Shown here: piece by piece, positions 7,331 through 13,593 of the stretch
Layout of the letters: every line of letters starts with the position of its first letter
Numbering within the stretch: the stretch's first letter is position 1
Source: an uncultured Rhodanobacteraceae bacterium
GTDB lineage: Bacteria > Pseudomonadota > Gammaproteobacteria > Xanthomonadales > Rhodanobacteraceae
DNA: 13,593 nucleotides
Assembly (NCBI GenBank): GCA_937902695.1
Contig: CALFNI010000383.1
Coordinates: 1 to 13,593, forward strand
Reading direction: 5' to 3'
The notes under the pieces: generated by a model
Databases searched by the model: none
What the model was told of the DNA's origin: nothing
Seen by the model: the letters and a program-made list of their open reading frames with translations, nothing else
Translations under genes and position numbers: made by a program

Positions 7331-7504
7331 ATGAGACTCGTCCTGCGCCGGTTCGTGACGCCGCGCGCCGGCGGCTTCGAGATCGCGCTCTGGTCGCCCG
7401 CTCCGGGCAAGCCGGTCGATCGCCCGACGGTGCAACGCTGCATGCGCCTCTTCGCGCCTGCTCGCGCGCGCAGCCGCGAGCGTCGCGCGGAGCTCCAGGG
7501 TTGA
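7331..7504 (+). CDS. Possible small protein, 57 residues, unknown
   Basis: This is the only plausible coding frame in the 350-base stretch between two minus-strand genes (7168-7517). It begins 'MRLVLRRFVTPRAGGFEIAL' and ends with an Arg-rich tail. Nearly all its third codon positions are G or C, like the real genes around it. There is no strong ribosome binding site and no recognised family. It may be a true small gene, a decayed remnant or chance. From 7168 to 7330 I see no gene or convincing signal. Confidence 0.35.
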   Translation: MRLVLRRFVTPRAGGFEIALWSPAPGKPVDRPTVQRCMRLFAPARARSRERRAELQG

Positions 7505-7517
7505 TCGCCGCACGCGC

Positions 7518-9509
7518 TCAGCTACGGAAGCCGACGCGCAGATGGCTGTTGTCGCAGAATGGCTTGGTGTTGCTGTGGCCGCAGCGGCACAGGCGCGCAG
7601 TCTGCACGCGCGCGACGACGCGCCCGGTGCCGCTGATGATCTCGAGATTGCCGCGCACCTTGTAGGGCCCGTCGCGCTCGGGGTCGATCGCGAGCTCGCC
7701 GTCGCGCACGGCGAGCATGTCCGTCTTGCCGCTCTCGGGCTCGCCGGTCGCGGCGAATCCGATCTCCTTGTGCGACTGGTCGCAGAACGGCTTGTTCTTC
7801 GACGCGCCGCAACGGCACAGCGTTGCCCGATAGCCGATCGGCTTGCCGTCGAGCAGCATGTCCGCGCGCACCGCGTACGGGCCGTTCTCGCGCGTCGAGA
7901 GCAGGTTGACCGGCGGCGCCTGCTCGTCGGCATGGCCGTCCTTGCGGCGATAGCGGATCGCGCCGGAAGGACACGCGTGCGCGATCTCGACGACATCTTC
8001 GACCGGCATGCGGTCCGGAAGGATCCACGGGCCCGGCACGTTCGCGAGGAACGCCTTCGGCCCGTACGTGACGCAGAAGCGCGAGTGGATGCAGCGCTTG
8101 CCTTCGTACAGCAGCGTCATGTCCTTCGCTTCGATCTCCTCGACGCCATCGACGGTGCGGGGCTGCCCGCCGTCCGCGGTGGGGTTCGCGTCCTTCGCAA
8201 CGGGCGCGGCCGCGGCGGGGATCGTTGCGCGCACCGGCGCCGGCGCCGCCGCCATGCGGGCGAACTCGCGCTCGGCGCGCGCGGCTAGATCGGCGATGCG
8301 CGCAGCCGCGCCGGTCATGCGCTTGTCCAGGTCGCGCGCGACCAGGCCCTGGGCGACACCCGCAAGCTCGTTGAGCCGCTCGATGAAGAAGCGGCGCGCG
8401 CCCATGCCGGACGGAAGCGGCGCGGCGTCGCGCAAGGCCGTGAACGACATGCCGGCATTGCAGCCGGGATTCGCCGGCCCGGCCGGCATGCGCGCGGCGC
8501 GCTCGCCGAGCAGCGTCACGCTCTGCATCAGCGTGATCGCGAGATCGACGACGAACGCCTTCTCCGGATTCGGACCGACGATCGAATACGCGTGCGCCAT
8601 GAGGCGCAGCATCAGCGCATACGCCGCGTTCGCGAGATCGACGACGGCCGACGCCTGCGCGTTGTCGATCCAGACGCGTCCTTCGGGCCGGGGCGGCGTG
8701 CGCAGCACCGGATTGTGGGCGGACGGAAACGAGGGCGTGAATGCCGGATTCGCCTCACGCAGCGCCCGGTATTCCTGGCGGATCGCGCAGAAGCGGGAAA
8801 AATGCGAGTCGGTCGCATGCTTGGGCGCGCCTTCGCCCTGCACCACGATCGCATCGAACGCGGCGAGCGCGGTCTTCGAGCAGATCACGCGGTCGACGCC
8901 TTTGAGGTCGACCTCGGCGGGCGAAAGCTGCAGCCCGGGATCGCCGCAGAACGCGGCCTTCTCGCCGATCGTCTCGGTGAAGCGGCGAAGGTTCCGGCCG
9001 AGCGTGTCGTAGAACGTGCCGACGGTGTCGTAGTCGATCGGCATGGGCGTCAGCAGCGGCACCATCGAGCCGCGCGAGTAGATTCGCTCGGGCGCGAAGC
9101 CGTCGCCTTCGGGCTCGTCCGAATCGTGCGGACGCTCGAGATAGATGAAGTGCTGCAGCGTGTCCGGGTTGAACGGCGCGAGCTTGACGACGATGCCGGC
9201 CGGCATGCGCCCGACGTTGAGCGGAAAATTGTCGCGGCCGAAATACGGCACGCCGCCGAGTGCCGAGGTGATGTTCCAGACTGCCGCGAGATGGGCCATC
9301 TCGTCGATCGCGACGTCGAGGATCGAGCGCCGCCAGCGCGACACCACGCCGGCTTCGGCGGCACTCAGGCCCTCGCCTTCGCATTTGAGGCTGAAGGCGG
9401 CGTAGAGGTACGTGCACATCAGCGTGTGCTCGAGCTCGGCCGCTTCGCAGAGCGCGTAGAAGAGCCGCTCGCGCGTCGGCTGCACCGGTTCGGAAGGCTG
9501 CGCCGCCAT
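7518..9509 (-). CDS. Ferritin-like / Fer4_19 / double CDGSH iron-sulfur fusion protein
   Basis: A 663-residue, four-part protein. Residues about 14-240 form a VioB-like ferritin-like domain with candidate iron ligands in 'EAAELEH' (22-28) and 'DEMAHL' (Glu70, His73). Residues about 285-420 are helical, followed by an Ala/Pro linker (420-445). Residues 465-523 are a Fer4_19 divergent single-cluster domain with Cys473, Cys479 and Cys513. Two CDGSH domains follow, each with a three-Cys one-His 2Fe-2S site: Cys565/567/576 with His580, and Cys641/643/652 with His656. All ligands are present. The family suggests cytosolic iron or redox handling; the reaction is unknown. The ATG at 9509 has GGAG at ideal spacing; open frame extends to 9707 but lacks family similarity. 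It is the last minus-strand gene after the DUF1615 gene, 154 bases away. Confidence 0.9.
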   Translation of the reverse strand: MAAQPSEPVQPTRERLFYALCEAAELEHTLMCTYLYAAFSLKCEGEGLSAAEAGVVSRWRRSILDVAIDEMAHLAAVWNITSALGGVPYFGRDNFPLNVGRMPAGIVVKLAPFNPDTLQHFIYLERPHDSDEPEGDGFAPERIYSRGSMVPLLTPMPIDYDTVGTFYDTLGRNLRRFTETIGEKAAFCGDPGLQLSPAEVDLKGVDRVICSKTALAAFDAIVVQGEGAPKHATDSHFSRFCAIRQEYRALREANPAFTPSFPSAHNPVLRTPPRPEGRVWIDNAQASAVVDLANAAYALMLRLMAHAYSIVGPNPEKAFVVDLAITLMQSVTLLGERAARMPAGPANPGCNAGMSFTALRDAAPLPSGMGARRFFIERLNELAGVAQGLVARDLDKRMTGAAARIADLAARAEREFARMAAAPAPVRATIPAAAAPVAKDANPTADGGQPRTVDGVEEIEAKDMTLLYEGKRCIHSRFCVTYGPKAFLANVPGPWILPDRMPVEDVVEIAHACPSGAIRYRRKDGHADEQAPPVNLLSTRENGPYAVRADMLLDGKPIGYRATLCRCGASKNKPFCDQSHKEIGFAATGEPESGKTDMLAVRDGELAIDPERDGPYKVRGNLEIISGTGRVVARVQTARLCRCGHSNTKPFCDNSHLRVGFRS

Positions 9510-9663
9510 GGGATCTCCGCAAACGCCGCGTGGGATCTCAATTGTTGCACAGCCGTCAAGACCTGGGGCTTCGCGGCCTGGAGGGATTGCAGCGGGCGTG
9601 TCGGGCGCCGGTGCCGTTGCGCACGAAGCGACCCCGCAACGGCCATCGCGGGCGGCGAGCCTC

Positions 9664-10785
9664 CTAGCGTGCGGAGTTTGCGCCGCCGCGGGCGAGGCAC
9701 TCGGCATAGCGCTGGCCGACGCGGTTCGCGAACCACGCCGTGGTCAGCTTGCGCGTGATCTTCGGGCTCTCGAGCGCGATCTCCGGAATCATCGCCTGCG
9801 GCAGCTTCCGGTGCGCGATCTTCTGCGCGCGCGCGAAGACGCGCCCGTACACGTCGGTCTCTTCGAAATCGGCGCTCTCGCCTTTTTCGAGCGCGCGGCG
9901 GATGTCTGCATCCGGGAGGTCGAGCTGCCGCCCGAGTGCGCGCACGGCGAGCTCGGTGGCGCCGGGCTCGCCGCCGTCGTCGTAGGCGATCAGGTCGCCG
10001 TCCAGCGCAAGCCGCCGGCCCGATGCGATCGCGAGCGCGCTCTGGAATGCCGCGTTGCGGCTCGCATAGAAGCCCGCGTTGTAATCGGCGAAGCGATAGA
10101 TCATGCGGTCGTAGTCGGCCGGGTAGCCCAAAAGGTGCGCGACGCCGAAGTAGACGCCGCCGCGCCGCGTGAAGACCTCGCGGCGGATCGAGGCGTCGAC
10201 CGCATACGGATACGAGTGCCGGCTTGCGTAGTCTTCGGCGAACGCGACGCTGACCTGCATCGGTCCGCCGGTGTGGACGGGATTGGCGTCCGAGAAGAGC
10301 TGGCGTCCGAGCGGCACGCGCGCGATGAGATCCTCGTAGACGAGGCTGAGCTCGCGCTCGGTGCGCACGGAGGCGATGCGGTCGGCATAGCTCTTGCCGT
10401 TCGACGAATGCACCGAAAGCGCCGCCACGACGACGAATTGCGGCACGTGATGCCGACCGGCGCGGCGATCGATCTCGGCGCGCGCGATGCGGCCGAGGCC
10501 CGGCACGGCCGGATCGGCGACGAAGTTCGATTCCTGCCCGATCACGGCGATCGCGGCACAGAGATTGGAGGTGCTCGCGTCGATGTCGAGCGCGTCGAAC
10601 GCGGATGCGATGTCGCCGGCCCAGCCTTCGCGGTCCTTCGCGCTGCCCGGCATCAGGCGGACGATCTCGGCGCGGATGTCTTCCGGGCGACGCTCCGGCG
10701 CGGGCGGGCCCGGCGCGGCGCAGCCGGCGAGCACGACGAGGCCGGCAACGAAGCCGGTGCGGAGACAACGACGGACGAAGCTCAT
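9664..10785 (-). CDS. DUF1615 lipoprotein, lytic-transglycosylase-like motifs
   Basis: A 373-residue lipoprotein: a hydrophobic signal (about 11-21) ends in the lipobox LAGC with Cys22, then a Pro-rich tether. The body matches DUF1615. Its motifs appear in the order seen in SLT-type lytic transglycosylases: 'GQESNF' (83-88, Glu85), 'GGPMQVSV' (173-180), 'GGVYFGVAHLLGY' (209-221) and 'DYNAGFYASRNAAF' (234-247). This suggests a peptidoglycan-cleaving or lysozyme-like fold anchored in the periplasm; that is an inference, since the family is formally of unknown function. The ATG at 10785 is chosen because it puts the signal peptide at the right place; the same frame runs 14 codons further to 10827. 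It lies 71 bases downstream of the beta-helix gene. Confidence 0.88.
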   Translation of the reverse strand: MSFVRRCLRTGFVAGLVVLAGCAAPGPPAPERRPEDIRAEIVRLMPGSAKDREGWAGDIASAFDALDIDASTSNLCAAIAVIGQESNFVADPAVPGLGRIARAEIDRRAGRHHVPQFVVVAALSVHSSNGKSYADRIASVRTERELSLVYEDLIARVPLGRQLFSDANPVHTGGPMQVSVAFAEDYASRHSYPYAVDASIRREVFTRRGGVYFGVAHLLGYPADYDRMIYRFADYNAGFYASRNAAFQSALAIASGRRLALDGDLIAYDDGGEPGATELAVRALGRQLDLPDADIRRALEKGESADFEETDVYGRVFARAQKIAHRKLPQAMIPEIALESPKITRKLTTAWFANRVGQRYAECLARGGANSAR

Positions 10786-10805
10786 CCGACGCACATGGCG
10801 TCGCC

Positions 10806-10825
10806 GGCCGCTGTCGCAAGCGGCC
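10806..10825. other. Hairpin between the beta-helix and DUF1615 genes
   Basis: GGCCGCT (10806-10812) and AGCGGCC (10819-10825) form a 7-bp GC-rich stem with a 6-base loop. It lies between the stop of the beta-helix gene and the start of the lipoprotein gene. Without a T tract it is not a clear terminator; it may be a partial attenuator or RNA-stability element. Confidence 0.3.
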
Positions 10826-10856
10826 ATGCGGCCCTATTCAGGATATTTTGCAGTCG

Positions 10857-12275
10857 CTAGCGGTCGAAACCGCTCGCGAAAATGTCGTCGTTGCCCTCGA
10901 CCTCGAACGCGCCGATGTCGGCGTGCGCGCCTGCGACGCGCGGGAAGCCGAGGCCGCGTTGATCCGACGGGAGATTGGCGACGTCGTTGCCGGCATCGAT
11001 CGCGGGGCTGCCGGCCAGCAGCGCGATCGTCTGCGTCGTCCCGCCGTTGTCGCCGAGCGTGCCGAGCAGCGGATCGTCCCGGATCGTATCCGGCGGCAGC
11101 GGCGCCGACGACGCGACGACGAGGTTGTTCGCACCCGTCGTGACGACCGGACCATAGACGGCGAAGTCGTCGGGCACGTTGAAGCCGATGTTGCCGGCAA
11201 TGATCGTGCTCTCGAGATCGAGCGTGTAGTTGCTCATCAGCACGCCGGCGAGGCCGTTGAACGCTTCGTTGAACGCGATTGTCGAGTTCGAGATCGTGGT
11301 CGGGATGATCAGGTTGAGGCCGCCCACGGTCGCGACGGACTGGTTGTTCGCAATCGTCGAGTTGACGATCGTCGCGGTCGGGCTGCCGCTCGTGAAGATC
11401 GCTCGCATGCCGGCGAAGTGCGACGCGCCGTTGCGCGCGATCGTCGACGAATCGACGGTCACGTCGCCGTACGTGTAGAGGCCGCCGACCGCGTACGCGC
11501 TGTTGTAATAGAACTTCGAGTGCCGGATCAGCGCCGTGCCGGCGACGACCGCGCCGCCGCCGACGCCGCCGTTGATCGGGCCGGCGTACGTCGAGTTGTG
11601 GCTGATCATGCTGTACGCGGCGTCGAGATCGCCGTGCACGTAGAGGCCGCCGCCGTGCGCCGGCGCACCGATCGCGCGCACGAGGCTCTCCGTAACGACG
11701 CTCGACGCCAGCGTGAGGTCGCCCTGCGTGTAGATGCCGCCGCCGAGCGCCATCGTGCCGCTGCCGCTGACCTCGCAGGACGCGACGGTCGAACCGGTCA
11801 GCTCGATGTTGGCGGCCGAATAGAGGCAGCCGCCATGCGGCGTCGCGCCCGAGTAGTAGCCGCCGCTGATCGTGAGACCCGTGATCGAGAGCGTGCCCGC
11901 GCCGGAGTGGCGCAGCACGCCCGACACCGAGCCCGCATCGATTGCGAGCGCCGATGCGCCGGGGCCGATCAGCGTGAGATCATCCTGCACGATGTCGATG
12001 TAGCCGGTGGTCAGCGATATCTTCGCGCAGGCCAGCGCGCTGAGGTCGATCGTGTCGCCGCTCGCCGCGGCGGCGATCGTCGCGCGAAGGCTGCCGGCGC
12101 CGTCGTCGTCGCAGTTCGTGACTGCTGTCGCCGGTGCGGCCTGTCGCGCTTTCGGCATCGAATCGACATGCGCGATCGCGGGCGCGCTGCCGGTCGCCGC
12201 CGCGAACAGGATCGAGAGGCCGGCCGCGAGCGGCCGCCGCGCAGTGCGATGCAAGGTGGTCCGAGAAGCGTACAT
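10857..12275 (-). CDS. Secreted right-handed beta-helix protein, choice-of-anchor Q type
   Basis: A 472-residue secreted protein. The N-terminus is a signal peptide with basic residues, a hydrophobic core (about 15-29) and a likely cut after 'APAIA' (35). The mature part has many degenerate repeats of the form 'STIxxN', 'GGGLY' and 'GGLYTYGD', which stack as a right-handed parallel beta helix, as in pectate-lyase-like and CSLREA proteins. Near the end 'LLGTLGDNGGTTQTIALL', 'GSPAIDAGN' and 'DIGAFE' define the choice-of-anchor Q region. The protein ends 'DDIFASGFDR', a tail type seen on many exported Xanthomonadales proteins. The ATG at 12275 has a strong AGGGGA ribosome binding site 7 bases upstream. 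Likely a cell-surface or secreted adhesin-like or polysaccharide-binding protein; no catalytic residues can be named. Confidence 0.88.
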   Translation of the reverse strand: MYASRTTLHRTARRPLAAGLSILFAAATGSAPAIAHVDSMPKARQAAPATAVTNCDDDGAGSLRATIAAAASGDTIDLSALACAKISLTTGYIDIVQDDLTLIGPGASALAIDAGSVSGVLRHSGAGTLSITGLTISGGYYSGATPHGGCLYSAANIELTGSTVASCEVSGSGTMALGGGIYTQGDLTLASSVVTESLVRAIGAPAHGGGLYVHGDLDAAYSMISHNSTYAGPINGGVGGGAVVAGTALIRHSKFYYNSAYAVGGLYTYGDVTVDSSTIARNGASHFAGMRAIFTSGSPTATIVNSTIANNQSVATVGGLNLIIPTTISNSTIAFNEAFNGLAGVLMSNYTLDLESTIIAGNIGFNVPDDFAVYGPVVTTGANNLVVASSAPLPPDTIRDDPLLGTLGDNGGTTQTIALLAGSPAIDAGNDVANLPSDQRGLGFPRVAGAHADIGAFEVEGNDDIFASGFDR

Positions 12276-12323
12276 TTTGCGTCCCCTTTTTCGCAGCGCT
12301 TCGGCTGCCCACATGAAACGTGC

Positions 12324-12329
12324 AATATA
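12324..12329 (-). promoter_or_regulatory. Candidate -10 box for the beta-helix gene
   Basis: Read on the minus strand this is TATATT, 48 bases upstream of the ATG at 12275, which predicts a 5' leader of about 40 bases that includes the strong ribosome binding site. The -35 region is poor. Confidence 0.4.
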
Positions 12330-12450
12330 GGCCGTTCAGACGGGCTATTGGTGCCGAGGATGCCATCGGCGGCGTTGCCAATTCGACAGCGCTGACGTTG
12401 CCGACCCTGAGATGGCCCCAATTCTTTCGCGGAGACGGCTGCCCAGGCCG

Positions 12451-12483
12451 AAAAAAGAAAAGCCCCCGCTTTTGGCGAGGGCT
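12451..12483 (-). terminator. Strong rho-independent terminator (leftward)
   Basis: On the minus strand, AGCCCTCGC (12483-12475) pairs with GCGGGGGCT (12469-12461): eight base pairs and one mismatch, with a CAAAA loop. It is followed at once by the T tract TTTCTTTTTT (12460-12451). It lies upstream of, and outside, the beta-helix gene, so it must end a different leftward transcript beginning between here and the exonuclease gene. Confidence 0.88.
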
Positions 12484-12489
12484 GTCCCA

Positions 12490-12657
12490 AACGGACCAAC
12501 TCTGAATGCGCCGGCGGAGTGTTACCGACGCACTCCCGATTTGGGGGCTTGGACGGCCAAATCAACGCCCTGGGCGACGTGCCGGCACCGAGGCTCAGGC
12601 GCGGATCACGCCCATATGCGGCTGAGATCGCAACCGCCGCTTCGCGAAGGCCCGCAA
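12490..12657 (-). ncRNA. ssrS: Structured small RNA, 6S RNA (ssrS)-like candidate
   Basis: About 165 bases with no good coding frame, lying between a minus-strand -10 box (12663-12668) and a strong minus-strand terminator (12451-12483). The two ends can pair: GCGGGCC (12655-12649) with GGTCCGT (12497-12491), continued inward by an interrupted helix to GCGG with CCGC, as in the 6S closing stem. Two blocks resemble Escherichia coli 6S at matching distances from the ends: TCTCAGCCGCATAT (12628-12615) against CCUGAGCCGAUAU, and GGTAACACTCCGCC (12526-12513) against GGUUACAGCCUGCGG. 6S RNA binds the sigma-70 holoenzyme as an open-promoter mimic. The span between the two blocks is shorter than in E. 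coli, and the neighbours are not the usual zapA and ygfA. That a small RNA lies here is fairly well supported; the 6S identity is less sure. Confidence 0.5.
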
Positions 12658-12662
12658 ACGCA

Positions 12663-12670
12663 GTTATAAA
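12663..12670. promoter_or_regulatory. Overlapping divergent -10 boxes (small RNA leftward, xth rightward)
   Basis: The same few bases read TATAAC on the minus strand (12668-12663) and TATAAA on the plus strand (12665-12670). The first is about 7 bases before the predicted 5' end of the small RNA; the second is 27 bases before the exonuclease ATG. Neither has a clear -35 hexamer. If both are used, the two transcripts would compete for polymerase. Confidence 0.4.
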
Positions 12671-12696
12671 TGCCGCTCGACCGCGTCGGCCCGACG

Positions 12697-13557
12697 ATGG
12701 CAAGACTGAAGCTCGCAACCTACAACGGCAACGGCATCAAGAGCCGCCTCGACAAGCTGCTGGAGTGGCTCGGGCGCGAGTCGCCCGACATCGTGTGCCT
12801 CCAGGAGCTCAAGGCCGAGGACACCGGATTTCCGCGCAAGGCGCTCCGCGACGCGGGCTACGGCGCGGTGTTCGTCGGCCAGAAATCATGGAACGGCGTC
12901 GCCATCCTCGCGAAGGACGCCGATCCGATCGAAGTGCGGCGCGGTCTCCCCGGCGACGACAAGGATACGCAGGGCCGCTACATCGAAGCGGCGGTCGACG
13001 GTCTCCTCGTCGCGTGTCTCTATCTTCCGAACGGCAACCCGCAGCCGGGGCCGAAGTTCGACTACAAGCTCGCCTGGTTCGAGCGGCTGATCCGGCACGC
13101 GGCGACGCTGCAGAAGAGCGGTCACGCGGTCGTGCTCGCGGGCGACTACAACGTCATCCCGACCGATCTCGACATCTACAACACGCGCTCGTGGCTGAAG
13201 GACGCGCTGCTGCAGCCGGCGAGTCGGGAGTGCTACCGGCGTCTCCTCGCGCAGGGCTGGACCGATTCGATCCGCGCGCTGCATCCGGATGAGCGCATCT
13301 ATACGTTCTGGGATTACTTCCGGCAGCACTGGGAGCACAACTCAGGCTTGCGCATCGATCATCTGCTGCTGAACGAGACGCTGGCGCCCCGACTCGTCTC
13401 GGCGGGCGTCGATACGTGGGTGCGCGGGCGGCCGGGCGCGAGCGATCACGCGCCGACGTGGATCGTGCTCGACGACGCGCCGAGGAAGGCGGTGCGCAAG
13501 CGTGCGCCGGCGCGCAAGGTCGCCAAACGCGCACCTGCCAGGCGTGCGAAGGCGTAA
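12697..13557 (+). CDS. xth: Exodeoxyribonuclease III with basic C-terminal tail
   Basis: A 286-residue AP endonuclease / 3'-5' exonuclease of the endonuclease-exonuclease-phosphatase fold, acting in base excision repair. Visible active-site blocks are 'ATYNGNGIKSR' (7-17, Asn10), 'CLQELKAED' (34-42, Glu37), 'LYLPNG' (Tyr109), 'GDYNVIPTD' (Asp150, Asn152), 'RIDHLLLN' (Asp221) and 'SDHAPTWIVLD' (Asp250, His251). The catalytic domain ends near residue 260, the usual family length. A 25-residue tail rich in Lys, Arg, Ala and Pro follows, with repeated 'KRAPARK'-like units, recalling histone H1-like tails. The ATG at 12697 fits the family N-terminus; an in-frame ATG at 12670 lies on the -10 box and is unlikely. 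There is no clear ribosome binding site, so the leader may be short. Confidence 0.93.
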   Translation: MARLKLATYNGNGIKSRLDKLLEWLGRESPDIVCLQELKAEDTGFPRKALRDAGYGAVFVGQKSWNGVAILAKDADPIEVRRGLPGDDKDTQGRYIEAAVDGLLVACLYLPNGNPQPGPKFDYKLAWFERLIRHAATLQKSGHAVVLAGDYNVIPTDLDIYNTRSWLKDALLQPASRECYRRLLAQGWTDSIRALHPDERIYTFWDYFRQHWEHNSGLRIDHLLLNETLAPRLVSAGVDTWVRGRPGASDHAPTWIVLDDAPRKAVRKRAPARKVAKRAPARRAKA

Positions 13558-13593
13558 ATGTCGGACGATGAGGCGAGAACGTGCAGCGTCGCA
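13558..13593 (+). CDS. Start of a downstream gene (cut by window edge)
   Basis: An ATG follows the exonuclease stop with no gap (TAAATG) and is preceded by GAAGG at a suitable ribosome-binding distance, so translation may be coupled. Only 12 codons are present (MSDDEARTCSVA), too few to identify the product. Confidence 0.4.
   Translation, partial: MSDDEARTCSVA

Noticed and set aside
9554..9559. TTGACG on the minus strand as the -35 box of the iron-protein gene
   Set aside because: No acceptable -10 hexamer lies 15-19 bases downstream.
10605..12395. Plus-strand open frame of about 596 codons opposite the beta-helix gene
   Set aside because: Arg-rich, with no recognisable motif, and it crosses two genes on the other strand that have signal peptides and family motifs.
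1..13593. CRISPR arrays, insertion sequences, phage genes, toxin-antitoxin or defence systems
   Set aside because: No regularly spaced direct repeats, transposase or integrase motifs, or defence-gene motifs were seen on either strand; the tRNA-Leu 3' end has no visible duplicated attachment site.

Overview
The window is GC-rich, roughly two-thirds GC by eye, with a strong G/C bias at third codon positions. It looks like ordinary chromosome from a Beta- or Gammaproteobacterium. Four things point that way: a MetX-family enzyme closest in sequence to the serine O-succinyltransferase type known from Xanthomonadales, a surface protein ending in an 'IFxxGF' tail common in Xanthomonadales-like bacteria, a DUF1615 lipoprotein, and a REP-like element built from CCCGC-GAAA-GCGGG hairpins. 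No phage, plasmid, transposase or CRISPR content is visible, and genus cannot be fixed from the sequence.

Layout. At 1-587 (minus) is the N-terminal part of a YnbB-type phosphatidate cytidylyltransferase, cut by the window edge. A double-hairpin REP-like element (612-690) separates it from a plus-strand sulfur pair: MetX-family acyltransferase (765-1883) and cysteine dioxygenase (1935-2513). A DAO-type FAD oxidoreductase (2547-3755, minus) converges on them. tRNA-Leu(CAA) lies at 3916-4002, followed by a Zn-ribbon SAM methyltransferase (4160-5182). Next come two small minus-strand genes, a membrane-anchored protein (5289-5917) and a helical protein (5994-6204), each with an apparent one-base frameshift at a three-base homopolymer. 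A stand-alone receiver protein (6368-6757) and a DUF302 protein (6754-7167) converge with overlapping stop codons. A possible 57-residue gene (7331-7504) follows.

The second half holds a large iron-protein fusion (7518-9509: ferritin-like, Fer4_19 and two CDGSH domains), a DUF1615 lipoprotein with lytic-transglycosylase-like motifs (9664-10785), and a secreted beta-helix protein (10857-12275), all on the minus strand. Exonuclease III (12697-13557, plus) has a basic C-terminal tail, and a new gene starts directly after its stop.

The most notable non-coding signal is at 12451-12668. On the minus strand, a -10 box, about 165 nt whose two ends can pair, and a strong intrinsic terminator together look like a complete small-RNA gene. 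Two blocks resemble the conserved parts of 6S RNA (ssrS). The gene set as a whole is a collection of housekeeping and accessory single genes rather than one system. The clearest functional links are the cysteine-metabolism pair and the possible 6S/xth divergent promoter.
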